From Verrucomicrobiota bacterium (GTDB taxonomy: Bacteria > Verrucomicrobiota > Kiritimatiellia > JAAZAB01): a stretch of 8,123 nt of DNA. Positions 1-6,384 of this stretch are shown here, one piece after another. Positions within the stretch are counted from its first letter, which is position 1; each line of letters begins with the position of its first letter. Below the pieces are notes generated by a model. It was not told the origin of the DNA and did no database searches. It saw nothing but the letters and a program-made list of their open reading frames with translations. Where the stretch lies: assembly GCA_018896395.1 (NCBI GenBank), contig JAHIMN010000220.1, positions 1 through 8,123 of the forward strand. The letters are read 5' to 3'. Made by a program: the position numbers and the translations under genes.

Positions 1-819
1 CTGGCGCTCAACGGACCGTGCCTGACGATCCGCAAGTTTTCCAAGAACGTGCTGACCATGCCGGAGCTGATTCAGCTGGGCACTCTGGCGCCCGAAATGG
101 CCGATTTCTTGCGCGTGTGTGTGCAGTTGCGCAAAAACATCGTCGTCTCCGGCGGGACGGGATCGGGCAAAACCACTTTTTTAAACGTTGTGAGCTCGTT
201 CCTGCCGGACACGGATCGCATCGTCACGATCGAGGACTCGGCCGAACTGCGCCTGCCCCAGACGCATGTGGTCCGGCTGGAGTCGCGGCCGCCCAATATG
301 GAAGGACGCGGCGCCGTGACCATCCGCGACCTCCTGCGCAACGCCTTGCGGATGCGCCCGGACCGTATTGTGATCGGCGAGTGCCGGGGCGGGGAGTCGC
401 TGGACATGTTACAGGCTATGAATACCGGGCACGATGGGTCCATGACCACCGCGCATGCCAACTCGCCGCGCGATGTAATTGCCCGGCTGGAAACCATGAC
501 GCTAATGTCGGGCGTCGAATTGCCCTCCCGCGCCATTCGCGAACAGATCGCCTCGGCAATTCACATGGTCGTTCAAACCGCCCGCATGAGCGACGGCACG
601 CGCAAGGTCACCCACATCACGGAAATTTCCGGCCTGGAGGGCGACCGTATTACCATGCAAGACCTGTTCACATTCACCCAAACCGGGCTCGAACAAAACG
701 GCAAGGTCATCGGCTGCTTCGACGCCACCGGCTCCGTACCGACCTTTATTGAGGAAATCAAAATCCGCGGGCTTTCGTTAGCCATGAGCATCTTTGATAC
801 GCGCAAATGGAAACATTGA
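1..819 (+). CDS. tadA: Tad/Flp pilus secretion ATPase TadA (CpaF), 5'-truncated
   Basis: This is the C-terminal 272 residues of a type II/IV secretion-family ATPase; the start lies before the window and the frame is open from base 1. TadA/CpaF is the hexameric cytoplasmic ATPase that powers Flp-type pilus assembly through the TadB/TadC platform. Numbering from the first visible codon, the sequence shows a Walker A motif GGTGSGKTT (about 51-59), the Asp box TIEDSAEL (about 76-83), Walker B IVIGECRGGE (about 123-132) and the His box GHDGSMTTAHANS (about 143-155). All catalytic elements of the RecA-like core are present, and only the N-terminal part is missing. Its stop overlaps the tadB start by 13 bases, which suggests coupled translation. 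The adjacent tadB and tadC favour the Tad system over a PilB/GspE ATPase. Confidence 0.95.
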   Translation: MALNGPCLTIRKFSKNVLTMPELIQLGTLAPEMADFLRVCVQLRKNIVVSGGTGSGKTTFLNVVSSFLPDTDRIVTIEDSAELRLPQTHVVRLESRPPNMEGRGAVTIRDLLRNALRMRPDRIVIGECRGGESLDMLQAMNTGHDGSMTTAHANSPRDVIARLETMTLMSGVELPSRAIREQIASAIHMVVQTARMSDGTRKVTHITEISGLEGDRITMQDLFTFTQTGLEQNGKVIGCFDATGSVPTFIEEIKIRGLSLAMSIFDTRKWKH

Positions 820-1706
820 CCAATACCGCCGGGCTTTGGCTGATTCCGACCCTGTACCTGGTCTGCTTCAGCGGGCTGACCTATGCCTTTATGCTGGCCC
901 TGCGCGCCGGCGCGGACAGCTACGAACGGGTGTATAGCGAGCAGACGGCGCGCCAGTTTGCCGACATATTTTTCTTCATCCCCCCGCGGCGCATCCGGGA
1001 CCTTGCCTGGACCGCCGCCATTGCCTTTTTCCTGATTTTCTTTTTTTTCGCCGGCGATTTCAAAACTGTCGCCGGCTTCCTGCGCGGCCTATTCATCGGT
1101 GTCCTGGCCGGCATGGTGGCGCTGACCCTTCCGCGGTGGTACCTGGGAATCCTTAAACAGCGGCGCCTGCAGCTTTTCAACGAGCAACTGGTGGATGCCC
1201 TGATGACCATGAGCAGCGCCTTGCGCGCCGGTTCCAGCATTACGCAGACCTTCGAACATATCGTCCGGCAAAACCTGCCCCCGATTTCCCAGGAGTTCGA
1301 TTTTTTCCTCCAGCAGACCCGCATCGGCGTTAAATTTGAAGACGCGCTGGTCAATCTGGAAAAGCGGGTGAAGAGCGAGGATTTGACGCTGATGATCCGC
1401 TCGATCGAGATTGCCCGGCAGACCGGCGGCAACCTGACCGAAGTGTTCGACAAAATTGCCGGCGTGATTCGCGAGCGCATCCGTATCCAGGGTCGCATTC
1501 GAACGCTGACTTCACAGGGGCGCATGCAGGGGATCGTTGTGGGCCTCATGCCGATCGCGCTCATCTTTGCTCTGTTCCTGCTGGATCCCGTGATGATGAC
1601 AACGTTTTTTACGTCGAGCGCCGGAATTCTGACCGGGTGCCTGGCCCTATTTCTGGAACTTATCGGTGCCTTGCTGATCCGCAAAATCATGCGGATTGAT
1701 ATCTGA
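807..1706 (+). CDS. tadB: Tad/Flp pilus inner-membrane platform protein TadB
   Basis: This 299-residue integral membrane protein of the type II secretion F (T2SSF) superfamily pairs with TadC to form the platform on which TadA drives Flp pilin polymerisation. Hydrophobic segments lie near residues 9-32, 66-82 (with an FLIFFFFA run), 88-108, 242-262 and 268-292. The soluble T2SSF helical domain lies between, about 125-240, and includes the typical stretch LVDALMTMSSALRAGSS and the later ARQTGGNLTEVF. The length is normal for TadB. The ATG at 807 lies inside the end of tadA and has no evident Shine-Dalgarno site, so translation probably depends on coupling to tadA. The stop codon falls within a tandem GATATCT pair (1698-1711). 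Identification rests on the T2SSF domain and on its position after tadA. Confidence 0.93.
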   Translation: METLTNTAGLWLIPTLYLVCFSGLTYAFMLALRAGADSYERVYSEQTARQFADIFFFIPPRRIRDLAWTAAIAFFLIFFFFAGDFKTVAGFLRGLFIGVLAGMVALTLPRWYLGILKQRRLQLFNEQLVDALMTMSSALRAGSSITQTFEHIVRQNLPPISQEFDFFLQQTRIGVKFEDALVNLEKRVKSEDLTLMIRSIEIARQTGGNLTEVFDKIAGVIRERIRIQGRIRTLTSQGRMQGIVVGLMPIALIFALFLLDPVMMTTFFTSSAGILTGCLALFLELIGALLIRKIMRIDI

Positions 1707-1757
1707 TATCTGCTATAAGGCGGATAGGCTGTCGGCAGACAATTATGATAGTTAAAA

Positions 1758-1829
1758 TAACGTTCTTCGTTCTTGGTTCCTCGTTAATCCGAAACGAAGA
1801 ACGATGAACAAAGAACCAGGAACTCTTTA
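1758..1829. repeat. Heptad-repeat hairpin between tadB and tadC (copy 1)
   Basis: An imperfect inverted repeat made of 7-base units. The left arm 1762-1785 reads as GTTCTTC, GTTCTTG, GTTCCTC, GTT. The right arm 1793-1816 is complementary to it at 20 of 24 positions, across a 7-base loop. The right arm continues with further AAC-initial units (AACCAGG, then AACTCTTT) to about 1829. The rest of the 168-base gap (1707-1874) contains no gene. I see a weak -10-like TATGAT at 1744-1749 without a matching -35, and a 9-base direct repeat AACAACCTG at 1843-1851 and 1859-1867 just before tadC. The element is closely related to the copy after tadC. Confidence 0.85.
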
Positions 1830-1874
1830 GTCCGCATTCCCTAACAACCTGCAGCCTAAACAACCTGAGTTTAC

Positions 1875-2801
1875 ATGGACCTTATCATCATAATCAGCTT
1901 GGCCTTGTTGTGGGCGGTGTTTGCCGCCGGCATCACCTGGCACCTGGCGCAGACGGCCTTTGCCATCACATACGTGACGCTGGCCGATGGACGTCGCCAG
2001 GAGCGGCGGCTCCCGATGTTCTTCCGGGTATTACTACCGCTGACCCCTTCCTTGACGCCGTTTTTCCGTAAGCCGCGCTTTCGCAAAGCACGCGAGCAGG
2101 CGCTGATTAAACTAACTTCCGGAGGATTTGATGATGTCATCTCACCGGATGAATTCATGGCCTTGCGGGTGCTGACGCCGCTCGTCGTGGTCCCCGTGCT
2201 GAGCATTCCGGTCATCAGCGCGTTCGCCTGGATTCAGGGCCCCACGGACAGCGGTTTGGGCGTACGGCTCGTGGCCTTGTTCGGCGCCCTGTTGCTAACG
2301 ATGATCCTGTACCCGTCATGGTGGATCAAACAGGCTGTCGCTCTCCGGCATCGGCTGATCTTGAAAGCCCTGCCGTTTGTCATTGATCTGCTGACGCTTT
2401 CGGTGGAGGCCGGCCTCGACTTCATGACCGCGATCAAAAACATCGTGGAACGAAGGCCGCCCGATCCGATCGCCGAGGAATTATCGCGGGTCCTGTTTGA
2501 AATTCAGCTCGGCAAGACGCGGCGTGAGGCGCTGTCCCGGCTGGCGGAACGCGTGCGTCAGCCGGACATTCAATCCCTGGTCATGGCCCTGGTCCAGGCC
2601 GACGAACTGGGCGTCAGCATCGGCGCCACGTTACGGATCCAGTCCGACCAAATCCGCGCCAAGCGCTTCATGCGCGCCGAAAAATTGGCCAACGAGGCCC
2701 CGGTCAAAATGCTGTTCCCGCTGGTGGTCTGCATTTTCCCAGCCGTCTTTTTGATCATGCTGGGACCTATTATTTTGCAGATGCTGAAGTATGGGTTTTA
2801 G
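1875..2801 (+). CDS. tadC: Tad/Flp pilus inner-membrane platform protein TadC
   Basis: This 308-residue T2SSF-family membrane protein is the usual partner of TadB in the Flp pilus assembly platform. Hydrophobic segments lie near residues 2-30, 98-119, 130-147 and 278-301. The soluble T2SSF domain begins at about 164 with LPFVIDLLTLSVEAGLDF and includes QADELGVSIGATLRIQSDQIR (about 231-251) and AEKLANEAPVKMLFPLV near the last membrane segment, all typical of TadC. The length fits the family. The ATG at 1875 directly precedes a hydrophobic N-terminus, and upstream there is only a weak purine patch (CTGAG). The 168-base gap from tadB is unusual for a tad operon, where these genes tend to abut, and is filled by a heptad hairpin. 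A further convergent hairpin follows the stop. Confidence 0.93.
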   Translation: MDLIIIISLALLWAVFAAGITWHLAQTAFAITYVTLADGRRQERRLPMFFRVLLPLTPSLTPFFRKPRFRKAREQALIKLTSGGFDDVISPDEFMALRVLTPLVVVPVLSIPVISAFAWIQGPTDSGLGVRLVALFGALLLTMILYPSWWIKQAVALRHRLILKALPFVIDLLTLSVEAGLDFMTAIKNIVERRPPDPIAEELSRVLFEIQLGKTRREALSRLAERVRQPDIQSLVMALVQADELGVSIGATLRIQSDQIRAKRFMRAEKLANEAPVKMLFPLVVCIFPAVFLIMLGPIILQMLKYGF

Positions 2802-2810
2802 GCAACAGCA

Positions 2811-2877
2811 AAACGTTCCTAGTTCTTGGTTCTTGGTTGATTCAAAACGAAGAACAAAGAACCATGAACTCTTTTTT
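2811..2877. repeat. Heptad-repeat hairpin between tadC and the permease gene (copy 2)
   Basis: This is a second copy of the tadB-tadC element. The left arm 2815-2838 reads GTTCCTA, GTTCTTG, GTTCTTG, GTT. A 7-base loop 2839-2845 follows, then the right arm 2846-2869, complementary at 20 of 24 positions. Three of the four mismatches fall on the last base of a heptad. Both copies continue into the same AACTCTTT. Compared with copy 1, the right side has AACGAAG, AACAAAG, AACCATG and lacks the extra AACGATG unit, that is, one heptad fewer. It fills most of the 89-base gap between convergent genes. Confidence 0.87.
2815..2877 (+). terminator. Possible terminator formed by heptad hairpin plus T run
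   Basis: The 24-base imperfect stem (7-base loop) after the tadC stop is followed on the + strand by CT and then six T (2872-2877), as in an intrinsic terminator. On the - strand the same stem is followed by CGTTTTG, only four T, so termination of the opposing permease transcript would be weaker. The stem is A/T-rich and has four mismatches, less stable than a classic GC-rich terminator stem. The convergent position supports the call. It is an inference from structure and location only. Confidence 0.45.
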
Positions 2878-2890
2878 GGAACGATTCCCA

Positions 2891-3889
2891 TCACAGCCCC
2901 AGCAGGCGGACCAGGTAATACAGCGCCGGCACGCTCAGGATGCTCCCGAGGGTCGAATAAAAAATGGCGCGGGCCGCCAGGGGTGTATCGCCGCCAAAGC
3001 GTTCCGTGACGATACTGCAACTGATGGCCACGGGCATGGCCGCAATCAGGTAGGTGGTCATGCGCGTCACTTCCGGAATATGTAATCCAAGCAAGCTAGC
3101 GGCCGTAAATATTGCGATGGTTATCGCGGGCGCGACCAACAGCCGTAACACGATTACCCCGATGAAATCGCGCGTCGGGTAATGATCGGCCAGATCCAAA
3201 CTGCCTAACTGCGACCCGGTAATCACGAGTGAGAGCGGAATCGTAAGGCTCCCCAGCATGGCCAGCGCCTGGACCACGGACGCGGCCGAAAGCACACCGA
3301 CCGAGGCTCCGGCCACGGCCACGGTTTCCAGCGTGCGCGTGAACGGCAACACCAGCGCAATGACGATCCCAGCCACTGTGGCAATCAAGCCGTGATTCAT
3401 GGCCAATTCCTTGAATGCCATTTTGCGCGACATCGTCCCGCGCAAGGTCCAGACCCCAATCGTCCACAGCATCAGCTGGGCGCCCACATTGCAGAGCAAA
3501 ACATCGCGCACGCCGGCGTCACCAAAGAGCTTTTCCACAATCGGCAGGGGAAAGAACACCCAATTCGGCATTGCCACCAGAAACACCGCGGTGGCCAGGG
3601 CGCCCTTGTGCCGGAAGAGCGGCATACCCAACTGCCCCACGACTTTGGCAATAACAATCACAGCGGCGCCGAGGATCGGCACGAACCAGCTTTCGCGCAG
3701 AACCTGGGGATTCACGGTGCGCAACATTTGCGTGAAAACCAGGGCAGGGAAGATCATGTCCACCAGCAAGCGACTGAGGACCCGGCCGGTCTCGTCGGTG
3801 ATAAGGGAGCGCTTGCGCGCCACCCATCCCAGCGCCATGACCAGGAACATGGAGGCAATCTTTAATAAAACTATCAGAAAATCAGACAT
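2891..3889 (-). CDS. AEC (auxin efflux carrier) family permease
   Basis: This 332-residue polytopic membrane protein has about ten hydrophobic segments, near residues 4-24, 38-57, 68-88, 97-117, 128-148, 167-187, 206-228, 245-266, 276-296 and 308-330. Family features are the early DMIFPALVFTQML, the AMPNWVFFPLPIVEKLFG stretch in the position of the family's G-N/T-x-G-F/P-L-x-x-L-F-G motif, the central LTIPLSLVITGSQLG, and the C-terminal AAMPVAISCSIVTERFGGD followed by STLGSILSVPALYYL. Bacterial AEC proteins transport small organic acids such as malate or malonate, or other compounds; the substrate cannot be read here. The ATG lies inside the last codons of truA with an 8-base overlap, so it is probably translated from the truA transcript. 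The link to tRNA modification is likely only co-transcription. Confidence 0.86.
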   Translation of the reverse strand: MSDFLIVLLKIASMFLVMALGWVARKRSLITDETGRVLSRLLVDMIFPALVFTQMLRTVNPQVLRESWFVPILGAAVIVIAKVVGQLGMPLFRHKGALATAVFLVAMPNWVFFPLPIVEKLFGDAGVRDVLLCNVGAQLMLWTIGVWTLRGTMSRKMAFKELAMNHGLIATVAGIVIALVLPFTRTLETVAVAGASVGVLSAASVVQALAMLGSLTIPLSLVITGSQLGSLDLADHYPTRDFIGVIVLRLLVAPAITIAIFTAASLLGLHIPEVTRMTTYLIAAMPVAISCSIVTERFGGDTPLAARAIFYSTLGSILSVPALYYLVRLLGL

Positions 3890-4676
3890 ACCATACCCGC
3901 CAGAGAAACAACCCTTGCGGTGGCGCCGTCGGCACGCGTGCCGTGCGTATCTTCGAATGCAGGATACGAAGCGCCTCCTCCGGCGGCACGGCGCCCGCGC
4001 CCACCCGGATCAGAAATCCTGCCAGACTGCGCACCATCTTGTAGAGGAATCCATCGCTTTGCGCCCGGATAATGATCTCAGGCCCTTTCCGGCTTACCGT
4101 GAGTTTCATCACATGCCGCCGCGTGCTTTCCACCTCCCGATTGGGGTTGGCGGTGAAAGCGGCAAAGTCGTGCCGCCCGACCAACAGAGCGGCCGCTTGC
4201 CGCATGGCGCGCACATCGAGCGGCATGCGCACGTGGGTCCGATACAACCGCAAGAACGGGGGGATAACGTCGCCGTTCCAAATGCAATAACGATATTCCT
4301 TACGCGCGGCACTACGCCGGGCGTGAAATGCCGCGCCAACCGGCTGAACCCGCAGGATGCGGATAGCCGCCGGTAAGAGCGCATTCAAGGCCCGCGCCAG
4401 GCTGGCCGCCGGGAGCCTGAACGGCAAATCGCAGTGCGCCACCTGGCCGGTGGCATGCACACCCTGGTCGGTGCGTCCACTGCCGTGGAGTTTCACGGGC
4501 GCGCCCGCCAGACGGCGCAAAACCGCCTCCAGTTCGCTCTGGACCGTGCGCTGGTTGGGCTGAACCTGCCAGCCTGCATAGGCGGCCCCATCGTAGGCAA
4601 TCAAAAGGCTATAGCGTTGCGGGCGAGATGTCGCCTGCGGGGATGCCGGGGTTTTCGGTTGTTGGGGTGTGTGCAT
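3882..4676 (-). CDS. truA: tRNA pseudouridine(38-40) synthase TruA
   Basis: The product converts uridines 38, 39 and 40 in the tRNA anticodon stem-loop to pseudouridine. From the ATG at 4676 it has 264 residues, normal for TruA. The N-terminal half has YSLLIAYDGAAYAGWQVQPN (22-41) and the catalytic motif GSGRTDQGVHA with the presumed nucleophile Asp70. The C-terminal half has RKEYRYCIWNG and DGFLYKMVRSLAGFLIRVG, both typical. A TTG one codon upstream (4679) is a possible but less likely start. The first 20 or so residues are Pro/Gln/Thr-rich, look non-conserved, and are encoded in the region overlapping the end of ruvX (68 bases). No internal ATG offers a shorter N-terminus before the conserved block. 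The 3' end overlaps the permease gene by 8 bases. Confidence 0.95.
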   Translation of the reverse strand: MHTPQQPKTPASPQATSRPQRYSLLIAYDGAAYAGWQVQPNQRTVQSELEAVLRRLAGAPVKLHGSGRTDQGVHATGQVAHCDLPFRLPAASLARALNALLPAAIRILRVQPVGAAFHARRSAARKEYRYCIWNGDVIPPFLRLYRTHVRMPLDVRAMRQAAALLVGRHDFAAFTANPNREVESTRRHVMKLTVSRKGPEIIIRAQSDGFLYKMVRSLAGFLIRVGAGAVPPEEALRILHSKIRTARVPTAPPQGLFLWRVWYV

Positions 4677-5076
4677 CAAGATAACTCTGCAAAATGACCT
4701 GGGCGGCCAGCTTATCCACTATTCCCTTGCGCCTCGAGCGGCTGACATCCGAGTCAATCAGCATGCGTTCCACCTGTCGACTGCTCATGCGCTCGTCCCA
4801 GACTTCCACCGGCAGGTCGCCCTGCCGGCGAAGTTCCAGGACAAACCGCTCCACGGCTTCAACCGCCGGCCCGCGGGAGCCATCCATGTTGAGCGGCAGG
4901 CCCACCACGATTCCCGCCACCTGTTTTTCCTGGCACAGGCGCAGGACATCCCGGATCACCTGCTTGGGACCCTGTACCGGCAGGATATCCAGCGGCAGGG
5001 CCAGCATGCCCAGCTCGTCGCTGATAGCCAGGCCCACGCGCCGCTCACCATAATCCACGCCTAAAGTGCGAGACAT
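4609..5076 (-). CDS. ruvX: RuvX/YqgF family RNase H-fold nuclease (putative 16S rRNA maturation factor)
   Basis: This 155-residue YqgF-family protein has an RNase H-like fold; family members have been linked to maturation of the 16S rRNA 5' end and were earlier described as a putative Holliday junction resolvase. Visible motifs are GVDYGERRVGLAISDE (6-21, with Asp8), GIVVGLPLNMDGSRGP (55-70), VEVWDERMSSRQVE (90-103, Glu95) and DKLAAQVILQSYLD (121-134, Asp121), which supply the acidic active-site residues. The family normally ends at about this last motif. Here a 21-residue Pro/Thr-rich tail follows and overlaps the truA start. The ATG at 5076 lies 16 bases after the manC stop, with a weak GGGA about ten bases upstream. 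It probably shares a transcript with manC and truA. Confidence 0.94.
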   Translation of the reverse strand: MSRTLGVDYGERRVGLAISDELGMLALPLDILPVQGPKQVIRDVLRLCQEKQVAGIVVGLPLNMDGSRGPAVEAVERFVLELRRQGDLPVEVWDERMSSRQVERMLIDSDVSRSRRKGIVDKLAAQVILQSYLDAHTPTTENPGIPAGDISPATL

Positions 5077-5092
5077 ATTATTGTTCCCAAAT

Positions 5093-6253
5093 TCAAAGCC
5101 ATGGATGCGCGTTGCGCCGGCGCCGGAGCTTTTCGACCATGCGCTTGACCTCCTGGGAACGGTCCTTACGACAGACGAGGGTCACGGCGCCGGCTTTAAC
5201 CACCACCATGTTATCCACACCGACCAACGCCACCAAGCCATTGTCGGCGACCACGATGTTGCCGGAAGATTCCATCAGCTCGCCATTACCCACGACCACA
5301 TTCCCGTGCCCGTCCTTGGGAAAATGTTGCTCCAACGCCGACCATGAACCCACGTCATCCCACGGAAACACGCCCTCGGCCATCACGATATTATCCGCAT
5401 GCTCCATGACGGCATAATCCACCGATATTTTCTCCAGGCCGGCATAGGCGCGCTTCAACTCGGCATGAAATCCCGCCCGGCCTGCCAGCGGCGCCAGCAT
5501 ATCCAGCAAGCGCGCCAGGGGCGGGCAATGCCGCCGAAGCGCCCGTTCCCAGGCGGACAGCGACCAGACGAACATGCCCGAATTCCAATAGAATCGTCCG
5601 GTCTTGACATAACGCTCCGCCATACGCGCATTCGGCTTCTCGACAAATCGCCTGACGTGATAAAAGGCCGTCCGTGATGGGCCGGCCAGGCGCCCGCCTG
5701 CATCGCTACCTGCCCGCAGTGGCTTCGCCACAGGCGATGCAGGCGGGTGCGAAGCATTGCGGGCAGGCACGCCGGCCTCAATGTATCCGAATCCCGTGCT
5801 CGGAAATGCCGGCTTGAGCCCGATGGTCACTAATACATCCGCGGCGGCGGCGCGAGCAAAAGCTTCCTTCAGCGTGCGCCGGAAAACTGCCGCATCGCCG
5901 ATTACATGATCAGCCGTCAGCACGCAAAACACGGCATGCGGGTTGCGGGCCTTGATCAGGGCTGCTGCGAGGGTAATGGCCGCGGCCGTATCACGGCCGC
6001 AAGGCTCGCCAATCACATTTGCTTTCGGCAAGCCGGGCAACAGATGGCGCACGGCATCCTGGAGGTCAACGCTGGTAATCACCAGGATGCGCTTCTCCGG
6101 AATGATTGCCCGAATGCGATAAACCGCATCCGCCAGCAGGGCTCGCCGGCCGACCAAGGCCAAGAGCTGTTTTGGGCGGCGGCGCGTGCTCATCGGCCAG
6201 AACCGCTCCCCCCGGCCCCCGGCCAGAATGACTGCATAGGCATCAGTGTTCAT
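5093..6253 (-). CDS. manC: Mannose-1-phosphate guanylyltransferase (GDP-mannose synthesis), with an in-frame repeat insertion
   Basis: The product makes GDP-mannose from mannose-1-phosphate and GTP for polysaccharides, O-antigen or glycosylation. The protein has 386 residues; comparable single-domain family members have roughly 350-360. Motifs are the nucleotide-binding signature LAGGRGERFWPMSTRRRPKQ (10-29), GEPCGRDTAAAI (82-93), LTADH (112-116), GFGYIEAG (154-161), RFVEKP (202-207), WNSGMFVW (223-230) and FPWDDVGSW (276-284). It lacks the C-terminal phosphomannose isomerase domain of bifunctional ManC/AlgA. Residues 161-190 are a Pro/Ala/Gly/Arg-rich insertion encoded by a palindromic DNA element; removing exactly those 30 residues gives the usual spacing between YIEAG and FVEKP. 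The ATG at 6253 is supported by a GGAG ribosome site nine bases upstream. Function is probably kept, since the insertion falls in a loop. Confidence 0.93.
   Translation of the reverse strand: MNTDAYAVILAGGRGERFWPMSTRRRPKQLLALVGRRALLADAVYRIRAIIPEKRILVITSVDLQDAVRHLLPGLPKANVIGEPCGRDTAAAITLAAALIKARNPHAVFCVLTADHVIGDAAVFRRTLKEAFARAAAADVLVTIGLKPAFPSTGFGYIEAGVPARNASHPPASPVAKPLRAGSDAGGRLAGPSRTAFYHVRRFVEKPNARMAERYVKTGRFYWNSGMFVWSLSAWERALRRHCPPLARLLDMLAPLAGRAGFHAELKRAYAGLEKISVDYAVMEHADNIVMAEGVFPWDDVGSWSALEQHFPKDGHGNVVVGNGELMESSGNIVVADNGLVALVGVDNMVVVKAGAVTLVCRKDRSQEVKRMVEKLRRRRNAHPWL
5681..5777. mobile_element. Palindromic repeat element inserted in frame in manC
   Basis: A GC-rich, multiply palindromic segment bounded by direct repeats GCCGGCC at 5681-5687 and 5771-5777, whose starts are exactly 90 bases apart. 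Inside are a perfect 14-base inverted repeat (5693-5706 with 5734-5747), a perfect 10-base inverted repeat (5709-5718 with 5758-5767), and a small hairpin GTGGC-TTC-GCCAC (5719-5731). Both direct repeats encode the same Ala-Gly pair, so the element adds 30 codons without a frame shift or stop. Structure and effect resemble protein-coding palindromic elements such as those known from Rickettsia, or a small non-autonomous element with a 7-base target duplication. No transposase is present. Mobility is inferred; no second copy is seen in the window. Confidence 0.65.
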
Positions 6254-6262
6254 TATAAATCG

Positions 6263-6266
6263 CTCC
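6263..6266 (-). promoter_or_regulatory. Ribosome binding site of manC
   Basis: On the - strand GGAG stands nine bases before the ATG at 6253. It is the clearest Shine-Dalgarno match among the gene starts of this window and fixes the manC start. That manC alone has its own good site, after a 131-base gap, suggests it heads the manC-ruvX-truA-permease unit. Confidence 0.6.
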
Positions 6267-6282
6267 GTTCTTTACTGCGGCA

Positions 6283-6376
6283 TGGTTCAACGGTTCACGG
6301 TTAGGAGGTTCACGGTTGGGAAATTCGCTAAAAAAAATCGGCACCGTTGAACAGTGAACCGCTAAACCTTTAACCT
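6283..6376. repeat. GGTTCAC-type heptad array, inverted, between coaX and manC
   Basis: The left array 6284-6320 has GGTT at 6284, 6292, 6299, 6307 and 6314, so the spacing alternates 8 and 7. The right array 6350-6375 has AAC at 6350, 6357, 6365 and 6372, spaced 7, 8, 7, in inverted orientation. The segments 6299-6317 and 6350-6368 are complementary at 15 of 19 positions. Between the arms lies an A-rich spacer with eight A (6330-6337). This element fills most of the 131-base gap 6254-6384; the remaining 30 bases next to manC hold its ribosome site. No gene or clear promoter is visible. Confidence 0.8.
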
Positions 6377-6384
6377 CGCCTTCA

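Noticed and set aside
18..752. 244-codon + strand frame within tadA
   Set aside because: Frame 1 holds all ATPase motifs; this alternative frame is Arg/His/Ala-rich without domains.
920..1690. 256-codon - strand frame opposite tadB
   Set aside because: A shadow of the tadB codons, Arg/Ser-rich, with no membrane or domain pattern.
1738..1760. Promoter for tadC (TATGAT and TAAAAT as -10 boxes)
   Set aside because: No acceptable -35 box lies 16-18 bases upstream of either; AT-rich intergenic DNA gives such hexamers by chance.
3399..4376. Long + strand open frame (325 codons) opposite the permease and truA genes
   Set aside because: It lies antisense to two clearly conserved genes, crosses their junction, has no recognisable domain and is rich in Arg/His/Pro, as expected of a GC-rich shadow frame.
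6330..6349. Intrinsic terminator after coaX (T8 on the - strand)
   Set aside because: The T run has only a poor stem directly before it (imperfect CGG/CCG pairing) and lies as spacer between the heptad arms, so it is not supported as a terminator.
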